Origin: an uncultured bacterium
GTDB taxonomy: Bacteria; Patescibacteriota; Minisyncoccia; Phycocordibacterales; UBA9973
Reading direction: 5' to 3'
Length of the DNA stretch: 11,539 bases
NCBI GenBank assembly: GCA_903895055.1
Contig: CAITSL010000049.1
Location: 1-11,539 of the forward strand
In this document: piece by piece, positions 1 to 5,893 of the stretch
How positions within the stretch are numbered: position 1 is the stretch's first letter
Layout: the number at the start of each line of letters is the position of its first letter
Position numbers and translations under genes: made by a program
The notes under the pieces: generated by a model
Seen by the model: only the letters and a program-made list of their open reading frames with translations
Database searches by the model: none
What the model was told of the DNA's origin: nothing

Positions 1-25
1 ATCTCAAAAGTTAAATCGAGTTTTT

Positions 26-149
<124 letters not shown>

Positions 150-155
150 TTCTTT

Positions 156-183
156 AAAAACCCTATGAAAATGAGGGTTTTTT
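156..183 (+). terminator. Rho-independent terminator after 5S rRNA
   Basis: AAAAACCCT (156-164) and AGGGTTTTT (174-182) form a 9-bp stem around a 9-nt loop, ending in a T-run. It lies 18 nt after the 5S end, as expected for the end of an rRNA transcript. It lies outside the 97-bp repeat, so it would have come in with the inserted segment. Confidence 0.85.
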
Positions 184-200
184 GAGTTTTCCACAGCTTC

Positions 201-229
201 TTGTAATTTTCATGAAAGTACTGTATACT
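201..229 (+). promoter_or_regulatory. Orphan plus-strand promoter
   Basis: TTGTAA (201-206), a 17-bp spacer and TATACT (224-229) form a good sigma70-type promoter pointing right. No plus-strand gene follows; the next open gene is on the opposite strand. The expected start near 236 falls on the 10-bp palindrome GTATTAATAC (236-245), and ATACT/AGTAT (225-229/235-239) forms another dyad over the -10. A hairpin at 246-285 would stop the transcript after about 50 nt. Confidence 0.5.
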
Positions 230-245
230 ATCAGAGTATTAATAC

Positions 246-285
246 AAAAAGAACCCAAAAGGTCTAGTGCCTAAGGGGTCTTTTT
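246..285. terminator. Bidirectional terminator hairpin
   Basis: AAAAAGAACCC (246-256) pairs with GGGGTCTTTTT (275-285) with one mismatch, and an inner AGG/CCT pairing closes a small loop. Read rightwards it ends in TTTTTATTTT; read leftwards it ends in TTCTTTTT. It therefore can end both the leftward cassette transcript, whose last stop codon (284-286) touches the stem, and any rightward transcript from the promoter at 201-229. Confidence 0.65.
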
Positions 286-826
286 ATTTTACGTGGATTA
301 GTTTATGTTTATTATTATCAAGATAATCGTAATATTCAGAACCCAGTTTTTTATACAAAGATGAGGCATAGTGTTTACTTGGGAATAATATTTTTTCAAA
401 TTTACCTTTTTTCACTAAATAATCTACAAGTTTGAAATAATCTCCATCAGCTGAAACGATAATAACTTTATCAAATTCTTCTTTTTCAACCAACTTTTTC
501 ATAACAGAAAAAACAATATCACAATCGACATTGCCTTTCTTCTTTCCTTTTAAGGCAGAAGAATGTTCCCTAAAATCAAGAATGAATCCAGCTTTTTGTA
601 AATTAGTATACAAATCTTGTTCTTGGTTGGAAACGAATCCTAAAAAATAATGAGCTTCGGTTACGTTATATTTTTCAGCAAGATAGGTTCTTAGTTTCAA
701 ATAATCGACAGACCATCCATCTTCACGAGTTCCAAGATTTAAATTTTGACCATCGATAAAAGCACAGTTTTTTGGTAATGGTGGGAGACTTGCCTTAAAT
801 ACTTCCATTGGTACGTACTTTGTCAT
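284..826 (-). CDS. NYN domain (LabA/DUF88-like) PIN-fold nuclease
   Basis: The 180-aa product is a cytoplasmic single-domain protein of the NYN family, PIN-like metal-dependent nucleases that mostly act on RNA. The acidic site is complete: D25 in FIDGQNLN with the neighbouring Asn residues, D101 and D103 in KGNVDCDI, and D127/D129 in VSADGDY. The length is usual for LabA-type proteins. The ATG lies 3 nt after the stop of the upstream gene, so translation is probably coupled; an in-frame Met at residue 7 is an alternative start. It is the second gene of a leftward two-gene cassette lying between two copies of the 5S 3' end. The RNA target is unknown. A toxin or defence role is possible from the nuclease fold and the insertion context but is inference only. 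Confidence 0.85.
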   Translation of the reverse strand: MTKYVPMEVFKASLPPLPKNCAFIDGQNLNLGTREDGWSVDYLKLRTYLAEKYNVTEAHYFLGFVSNQEQDLYTNLQKAGFILDFREHSSALKGKKKGNVDCDIVFSVMKKLVEKEEFDKVIIVSADGDYFKLVDYLVKKGKFEKILFPSKHYASSLYKKLGSEYYDYLDNNKHKLIHVK

Positions 827-829
827 TTT

Positions 830-1258
830 TTATTCGTTAGCTCTTTTTAATGTTCTGTGCTCTTCTCTTAATCCGTCACCGATTTTTCTAATAGTTTCTG
901 CATTTTTTACTATCCATTTATTTTCTTCAATTTTTTCTATTTTTCCTTCTCCAGGATAACCTACGGCTCTTAGGGTTTCAAATACATCACTTACTGATTC
1001 AACTTTACTATAAGGCAAGAAAGCACTTTGTATAAGATTAAATATATCAATATCACTAATTTCAACAACTTTTCCTAAATCCTGTGCAAGTTTTCGAAGA
1101 GTCTCGAATGCCTTAAGAATTTTTCCCTTTTTTTCTTGAGTAGCAGGATCATCCGCGTATCCTGGGTTAAGGTGTTTTAAAAAGCTATCTGAAGCAGCTT
1201 CGAACGCTTTATCTATCTGTGAGTCATTTTTCTTCTCTAGTGGGTTTTGTTCAACCAT
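830..1258 (-). CDS. Unrecognised 142-aa protein, cassette partner of NYN nuclease
   Basis: I do not recognise this family. The product is soluble, charged and has no signal peptide or membrane segment. It looks mostly helical, with a Lys/Glu-rich N-terminal third, a central stretch (ILKAFETLRKLAQDLG), and a C-terminal third containing VFETLRAVGYPGEGKIEKIE and a basic tail. The ATG at 1258 is preferred because a promoter (TTTACA-16-TATAAT) lies immediately upstream. A GTG at 1393 would add 45 residues but would translate through that promoter and a GC-rich hairpin. It is the first gene of the cassette, and its stop is 3 nt from the nuclease start. A partner, substrate adaptor or antitoxin role is conceivable from position only. 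Confidence 0.7.
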   Translation of the reverse strand: MVEQNPLEKKNDSQIDKAFEAASDSFLKHLNPGYADDPATQEKKGKILKAFETLRKLAQDLGKVVEISDIDIFNLIQSAFLPYSKVESVSDVFETLRAVGYPGEGKIEKIEENKWIVKNAETIRKIGDGLREEHRTLKRANE

Positions 1259-1509
<251 letters not shown>

Positions 1510-1516
1510 CTAAAAT

Positions 1517-1548
1517 AAAAAATTCACTCCACAATTGGGTAATTTTTT
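1517..1548 (+). terminator. Candidate ancestral 5S terminator
   Basis: AAAAAATT (1517-1524) pairs with AATTTTTT (1541-1548), and ACTC/GGGT extends the stem inward after a one-base bulge. The right arm supplies its own T-run. It lies 20 nt after the truncated 5S copy, where an rRNA terminator would be expected. It also abuts the -10 of the next gene. The stem is mostly A-T, so strength is uncertain. Confidence 0.4.
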
Positions 1549-1556
1549 GGTATGAT
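1548..1556 (+). promoter_or_regulatory. Extended -10 promoter of the 259-aa membrane protein gene
   Basis: TGG-TATGAT is an extended -10 element; no clear -35 is seen. The -10 ends 6 nt before the ATG at 1563, so transcription would start at or next to the start codon and the mRNA would be leaderless. Confidence 0.55.
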
Positions 1557-1562
1557 AGGGAT

Positions 1563-2342
1563 ATGTGGGCGCTGAAGAGGCAAATTCTTTATATTGCGAT
1601 TATCGTTGCGTTTTTTTTGGCGCTGGGTTTTCTATTGTTTTATCCTCAATTTAACAAAGCCCCGACTTGTACAGACGGGAAGCAAAATGGTACGGAAACG
1701 GGGATAGATTGCGGAGGATCATGCGCTAGGGCTTGCACTTCGCAGGTAAATCAGATTTCGATTCTTTGGTCTCGAGCTTTTCGAGTGGTGCCTGGACGAT
1801 ACAACGCAGTTGCTTATCTGGAAAATCATAATTCCAATACTGCTATCGAAAAAATAAGTTATCGATTTCGTTTTGCCGATAAAGACAATATTTATATCGG
1901 GAAACGTGACGGTGAAACTTTTATCCCGCCTCAAGGCAGATTTGCAATTTTTGAACCGGCGATAGATGTCGGAAATTCTATTCCGGTCTATACCACTTTT
2001 GAGTTCACCGAAACACCCAACTGGATCCAAGTTTCTCAAAAAAAAGTTGATCAATTGAAAGTTTTTGTCTCAAACATTAAATTACAAAATGAAAGTACGG
2101 AACCAAAACTCTCTGCTGTGGTAACCAATAACTCTCTTTTTAAAATTCCGGAAATTTCCTTCGTAGTGATTTTGTACGATGCTCTCGGCAATGCGATTTC
2201 TGCCAGTCATACTTATCTTCCGGTGCTTGCGGGGAATGAAATTGCCGATATAAATTTCACTTGGCGAGAGCCCTTCACCAAGCCGGTAGTAGTAAAAGAG
2301 ATAATCCCAATGTTCGATATCTTTTCAGTTAACTTGAAATAA
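1563..2342 (+). CDS. Membrane-anchored extracellular protein with a Cys/Gly-rich motif
   Basis: The 259-aa product has one N-terminal membrane segment (about residues 8-27) after a short basic start (MWALKRQ), which predicts an inside anchor and an exported C-terminus. Just outside the membrane lies a compact motif, C36-TDG, NGTETGIDCGG, then C54 and C58, matching the widespread pattern CxDGxxNGxETGxDCGGxCxxC of secreted proteins. The remaining 200 residues have alternating hydrophobic and polar stretches typical of beta-sandwich domains. No catalytic motif is seen. The gene sits 72 bp upstream of rodA on the same strand, so a cell-envelope role is plausible but not shown. Start chosen by the -10 box and the hydrophobic anchor. 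Confidence 0.75.
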   Translation: MWALKRQILYIAIIVAFFLALGFLLFYPQFNKAPTCTDGKQNGTETGIDCGGSCARACTSQVNQISILWSRAFRVVPGRYNAVAYLENHNSNTAIEKISYRFRFADKDNIYIGKRDGETFIPPQGRFAIFEPAIDVGNSIPVYTTFEFTETPNWIQVSQKKVDQLKVFVSNIKLQNESTEPKLSAVVTNNSLFKIPEISFVVILYDALGNAISASHTYLPVLAGNEIADINFTWREPFTKPVVVKEIIPMFDIFSVNLK

Positions 2343-2412
2343 ATCCGCCAAAATTTTTCAACATACAAAAATTTATGATATTAATATTAAAAGTAAAAAA
2401 ATTTAGGCGGAT
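2343..2412 (+). promoter_or_regulatory. Long inverted repeat overlapping the rodA ribosome-binding region
   Basis: ATCCGCCAAAATTTT (2343-2357) and AAAATTTAGGCGGAT (2398-2412) are inverted repeats of 15 bp with one mismatch, 40 AT-rich bases apart. The right arm contains AGGCGG (2405-2410), the only purine-rich ribosome-binding candidate, 4 nt before the rodA ATG. Folding of the mRNA would bury it. The structure begins at the stop codon of the upstream gene. It could be a translational control element, a transcript end, or the two ends of a tiny inserted repeat. Confidence 0.55.
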
Positions 2413-2414
2413 AG

Positions 2415-3569
2415 ATGCTTGAAAATTCCTTGCAAAATTTTATAAAAAAAATCTCTAGCAGAATAGATTGGCTTTTGGTGCTTTTTATTGTTCCACTTAT
2501 CCTCTCCGGTCTTTTTACCATGAAATCTTTTGTTCCCAATGAGAATCCCGATAACTTTTTTGGGAAACAAATTATTTGGATAACGCTATCTTTCATTGTT
2601 TTCTTTACCTTTTCTTTCATTGATTTTCGTTTCCTGAAACGTACCAATGTCATAGTTTTTTTATATATTTTATTTTGTGGAATGTTATTGGTCCTTCCAA
2701 TCTTGGGAAGTATTTCTCATGGCGCAAAAAGTTGGTTTTCCTTTGGTAGCTTTTCTTTTCAACCGGTAGATTTGATGAAATTGGTTTTAGTGATAATTCT
2801 GGCAAAATATTTTTCTCGCAGGCATGTGGAAATCCGCAATGTGAAACATATTTTTATCTCCGGTCTTTATGCCCTAATCCCTATTATTTTAGTACTCCTC
2901 CAACCGGACTTTGGTTCTGCCATGATAATATCCCTCATTTGGCTTGGCATGGTTCTGGTTTCCGGGATTTCCAAGGCGCATCTATTTTTAGTTTTTATTT
3001 CCGGAGTGGTCGCCATTGGGCTTCTTTGGATTTTCGCTTTTGCGCCTTACCAAAAAGCTCGGATTCTAAATTTCTTTAACCCCCTCACTGATATTCACGG
3101 TTCCGGATACAATTCTTTCCAATCCACCATTGCCGTCGGGTCGGGTCAGATTTTAGGCAAAGGACTTGGTTTTGGGACTCAATCAAGATTAAAATTCTTG
3201 CCAGAGAATCAAACCGATTTTATTTTTGCGGCTTTTGCGGAAGAATGGGGATTTGTAGGTTCGATGCTCATCTTATTACTTTTTGGATTAATTATTTGGA
3301 GAATTCTATATTGCGCATCACTTGGAGCAACTAATTTCGAAATGCTTTTTGGTATGGGGATTGCAATTTATCTTATGAGTCACGTCCTCGTAAATATCGG
3401 AATGAACTTAGGACTCTTGCCGGTCACCGGAATTCCGCTTCCTTTTATGAGTTATGGAGGTTCCCATTTACTCACTGAACTTGCCGGACTTGGCATTCTG
3501 ATGAGTATGCGAAAAGATTCTCGCACTGTCCATCGAGATGATATGAAACATGAATTTTTAGGAGCCTAA
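2415..3569 (+). CDS. rodA: RodA/FtsW family peptidoglycan glycosyltransferase (SEDS)
   Basis: The 384-aa product is a polytopic inner-membrane protein with about ten hydrophobic segments. It belongs to the SEDS family, which polymerises lipid II into glycan strands with a class B PBP partner. Family landmarks appear in order: GAKSWFSFG (103-111), QPVD (116-119), LQPDFGSA (162-169), LPENQTDFIF (262-271) with D268 matching the essential catalytic Asp, and PLPFMSYGGS (341-350). The length is typical of RodA. The usual Glu of the QPSE motif is Asp (D119). RodA is preferred to FtsW because of length and the isolated position outside a dcw cluster, but this is not decisive. folD follows after 16 nt. 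Translation may be controlled by the inverted repeat overlapping its ribosome-binding region. Confidence 0.9.
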   Translation: MLENSLQNFIKKISSRIDWLLVLFIVPLILSGLFTMKSFVPNENPDNFFGKQIIWITLSFIVFFTFSFIDFRFLKRTNVIVFLYILFCGMLLVLPILGSISHGAKSWFSFGSFSFQPVDLMKLVLVIILAKYFSRRHVEIRNVKHIFISGLYALIPIILVLLQPDFGSAMIISLIWLGMVLVSGISKAHLFLVFISGVVAIGLLWIFAFAPYQKARILNFFNPLTDIHGSGYNSFQSTIAVGSGQILGKGLGFGTQSRLKFLPENQTDFIFAAFAEEWGFVGSMLILLLFGLIIWRILYCASLGATNFEMLFGMGIAIYLMSHVLVNIGMNLGLLPVTGIPLPFMSYGGSHLLTELAGLGILMSMRKDSRTVHRDDMKHEFLGA

Positions 3570-3585
3570 GAAATAAATATTTAAA

Positions 3586-4455
3586 ATGCAAACACAAATT
3601 ATTGACGGGAAAAAATTAAGAGATGAGATTTTAGCCAAAGTGAAAAATGAGATTATTTCTTTACCATTTCAACCTATTTTTTGTGATGTGTTGGCGGGGG
3701 ACGACCCGGCCTCGACTCAATATGTGCGCATGAAAGCGCGTACTGCGGAAGCAATCGGCATTAAATTTCACGACGTTCATTTCCCGGAATCTACCAGCGA
3801 TGAGGATCTGGTACAAGAAATAAAAAAAATAAATAATATAAAAAATATGTGCGGGCTGATTATTCAACTTCCCTTGCCAGAACATTTTGAGAAACAAAAA
3901 ATTCTAAATGCAGTTTCTCCGTCAATTGATGTTGATTGTCTGAATATTGAGACGAGCAATCTTTTTTATGCGGGTCAGGGGGTATTTGGTTTCCCAACGG
4001 CTCTTGCTTGTATTCATATTTTAGATTCTTTAAATGTAAACATGAAAGGCCCCTCGACAATGCTCGGGGTAAACAAAAAAATAGTGGTCATTGGGCAAGG
4101 AATGTTGGTAGGCAAACCTGTAGCTCATATTTTAAAAGAGAGAGGCTTAAAGGTTGATATAATTACTCGAAAAACAGAGGAGGAAATCAAGAAAACGCTT
4201 ATTCAGAATGCCGATATCATCATTTCCGCTACCGGTCAGGGGAAATTAATTACAGGAGATATGATAAAAAAAGGGGTTATCATAATCGACGCTGGGACTT
4301 CCGAATCAGGAGGCGGAATAGTAGGGGATGTTGATTTATCCTCAGTCGAGGGGATTGCATCATTTGTTTCACCGGTGCCAGGGGGAGTGGGGCCAGTAAC
4401 TGTTGCGATGTTGCTTTCTAATGTATTACAAGTAGCTAAATCTAAAAATGCTTAA
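3586..4455 (+). CDS. folD: Bifunctional methylenetetrahydrofolate dehydrogenase / methenyltetrahydrofolate cyclohydrolase
   Basis: The 289-aa cytoplasmic enzyme oxidises 5,10-methylene-THF with NADP and hydrolyses the methenyl product to 10-formyl-THF, supplying one-carbon units. The catalytic Tyr and Lys are in TQYVRMK (Y46, K50); Q94 is in GLIIQLPLP; D117 is in SPSIDVDCLN. The nucleotide-binding segment VVIGQGMLVGKPVA spans 167-180 and the signature SPVPGGVGPVTVA spans 262-274. Two motifs deviate: the usual KDVDGFH is IDVDCLN, and the usual GRSxxVGxP is GQGMLVGKP. Both active-site groups remain, so both activities are plausible. The gene starts 16 nt after rodA and overlaps the PAP2 gene by 8 nt, which suggests one transcript. 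No strong Shine-Dalgarno is at normal distance. Confidence 0.95.
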   Translation: MQTQIIDGKKLRDEILAKVKNEIISLPFQPIFCDVLAGDDPASTQYVRMKARTAEAIGIKFHDVHFPESTSDEDLVQEIKKINNIKNMCGLIIQLPLPEHFEKQKILNAVSPSIDVDCLNIETSNLFYAGQGVFGFPTALACIHILDSLNVNMKGPSTMLGVNKKIVVIGQGMLVGKPVAHILKERGLKVDIITRKTEEEIKKTLIQNADIIISATGQGKLITGDMIKKGVIIIDAGTSESGGGIVGDVDLSSVEGIASFVSPVPGGVGPVTVAMLLSNVLQVAKSKNA

Positions 4456-5038
4456 TCTTATGTTCAATTTGCAAATCTTTTTTTTATTTTATAACTTGGC
4501 TCATCATTCAGCGTTCGGGGATCAACTGATCGTATTTTTTGCGCAGACTTTTCCCTATATAGTTATTTTACTTTCTATTGTATTTCTTCTTTTTCATCAC
4601 GAAGTTCTATCGTATAAACGTCGTTTTAATAATGAGGCAATTTGGGATTCATTTAGAATATTGAAACAAAAATGGAAAGAAATTGTTTTAGTATTTTTTT
4701 CCGGAATCTTTGCTTGGGTGCTCGCGCATTATTTGAAAATACTAATAGAGAGTCCTCGCCCCTTTGTCGTATTCCCATACATTCACTCGTTGATTTCCGA
4801 GACAGATTTTTCTTTTCCCTCTGGCCATGCGACTTTTTACATGGGTTTGGCTTTTGGTATTTTCCTCTCCCACAAAAAAGCAGGTTATTGGTTCATCTTT
4901 TTTGCATTTCTGATAGGCATTGCTCGCATTATGGCAGGAATCCATTTCCCAGTAGATATCTTAGGTGGTTTTATTTTAGGTGCCCTAATAGCTTACCTGG
5001 TAAGGTTTGTTTACGACAGAATATTTAAAACTAATTAA
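4448..5038 (+). CDS. PAP2 superfamily membrane phosphatase, possible undecaprenyl-diphosphatase
   Basis: The 196-aa integral membrane protein has about five hydrophobic segments and the three PAP2 motifs: K97-x6-RP (KILIESPRP), PSGH (124-127), and RIMAGIHFPVD with R160, H166 and D170. These form the acid-phosphatase active site at the outer membrane face. Small bacterial PAP2 proteins of this size often dephosphorylate undecaprenyl diphosphate (BcrC type). Its place behind rodA fits recycling of the lipid carrier used for peptidoglycan, but other lipid phosphates are possible. The ATG overlaps the end of folD by 8 nt (translational coupling); a second Met at residue 5 is an alternative start. 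Its stop abuts the stop of the convergent SIMPL gene with no gap. Confidence 0.88.
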   Translation: MLNLMFNLQIFFLFYNLAHHSAFGDQLIVFFAQTFPYIVILLSIVFLLFHHEVLSYKRRFNNEAIWDSFRILKQKWKEIVLVFFSGIFAWVLAHYLKILIESPRPFVVFPYIHSLISETDFSFPSGHATFYMGLAFGIFLSHKKAGYWFIFFAFLIGIARIMAGIHFPVDILGGFILGALIAYLVRFVYDRIFKTN

Positions 5039-5764
5039 TTACTTTATCTCAAAACTTGCTTTGACGGTGACCATTATCTCTTTATTTATCGTGGAAGTGT
5101 CATAAGTGCCGTAATCACTTACCTCTACTGAATTTGGAGCCATGACTTGCACTACTCCACTGGAAGCGGATTGCAATGTACCAATTGTTTTCCCTCCGGC
5201 TTTAGCCAATTGCTCTGCTCGAGCTTTGGCATCTCCGACAGCATTTGCAAGTAATTCAACGCGGGTCTCAGGAAGTTTAGAATAATAAAATTCGAGAGAA
5301 GAGGTGGCGAAAAGCATGCCGTTGCCCGCTACCAGGGAGCTGACATTTTTTGCTAAATCAGAAATCTTTTCCACGTCCGGCGATTGGACAGTAATATTTT
5401 GCACTAAGTTATAACTTTTTTCGGGACCTGGATTTTGTTCATATACTTCATTCATAAAAACAGGAGAAATATCGACAGAAGCATCTGTGACGCCATTGGT
5501 CGCCAAGAAACTTTTTACCGTCTTTAAATCAGTGTCCATTTTTACATAACCGTCTTTGATAGTGGAAGCTTTTACTACTCGAGTAATACTGGAAGCCCAT
5601 TTTACTTTATCCGAAACGACTGATTTTTTGGCTGAACCGGTAGTGGTAATATAATCGATTGAACGAATCTTGTAAAAAGTAAAAGCGCCGAGTCCTGTAC
5701 TGATAATAATCGAGAGTCCTAAAATCAAACCAAAAACGATATAGTGTTTGTTATTATTTTCCAT
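5039..5764 (-). CDS. Membrane-anchored SIMPL (DUF541, YggE-like) domain protein
   Basis: The 241-aa product has one N-terminal membrane segment (about residues 8-31) and an exported SIMPL domain. Recognisable parts are TTGSAKKSVVSDKV (41-54), LKTVKSFLATNGV (80-92), and the characteristic helix AVGDAKARAEQLAKAGGKTIG (175-195), followed by a final beta strand (EIMVTVKASFEI). The biochemical role of SIMPL proteins is unclear; some are linked to oxidative stress or form surface oligomers. It is transcribed divergently from gyrB, from a promoter whose -10 ends 6 nt before the ATG. Its 3' end touches the PAP2 gene. Confidence 0.88.
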   Translation of the reverse strand: MENNNKHYIVFGLILGLSIIISTGLGAFTFYKIRSIDYITTTGSAKKSVVSDKVKWASSITRVVKASTIKDGYVKMDTDLKTVKSFLATNGVTDASVDISPVFMNEVYEQNPGPEKSYNLVQNITVQSPDVEKISDLAKNVSSLVAGNGMLFATSSLEFYYSKLPETRVELLANAVGDAKARAEQLAKAGGKTIGTLQSASSGVVQVMAPNSVEVSDYGTYDTSTINKEIMVTVKASFEIK

Positions 5765-5770
5765 ACTTTA

Positions 5771-5799
5771 ATACTACAAAATATCCACTTTTTAAGCAA
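5771..5799 (-). promoter_or_regulatory. Promoter of the SIMPL gene, leaderless
   Basis: Read leftwards: TTGCTT (5799-5794), 17-bp spacer, TAGTAT (5776-5771). Only six bases separate the -10 from the ATG (5764), so the expected transcript start is at the start codon. Confidence 0.6.
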
Positions 5800-5807
5800 A
5801 TAAGGCT

Positions 5808-5836
5808 TTGGTTTTTTTATTGTTTTTTGGTATAAT
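5808..5836 (+). promoter_or_regulatory. gyrB promoter
   Basis: TTGGTT (5808-5813), 17-bp spacer, TATAAT (5831-5836) preceded by TGG (extended -10). This is the strongest promoter match in the window. Transcription should start near 5843, giving a leader of about 50 nt, unlike the leaderless promoters of other genes here. Confidence 0.8.
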
Positions 5837-5842
5837 AAAGAA

Positions 5843-5870
5843 AGCAGAAAACTTGTTTTTTGCTTTTAAT
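5843..5870 (+). promoter_or_regulatory. Hairpin at the 5' end of the gyrB leader
   Basis: AGCAGAAAAC (5843-5852) pairs with GTTTTTTGCT (5855-5864) with one mismatch and a very short loop, followed by TTTAATTTT. The hairpin starts at the predicted first base of the mRNA. It could stabilise the 5' end or act as a weak attenuator. The stem is A-T rich. Confidence 0.35.
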
Positions 5871-5893
5871 TTTAAGGCTAAATTTGATAAAAC

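Noticed and set aside
4672..5028. 118-aa open frame on the plus strand inside the PAP2 gene
   Set aside because: It is a shifted frame of the PAP2 gene, which has all three catalytic motifs; the alternative product shows no recognisable family.
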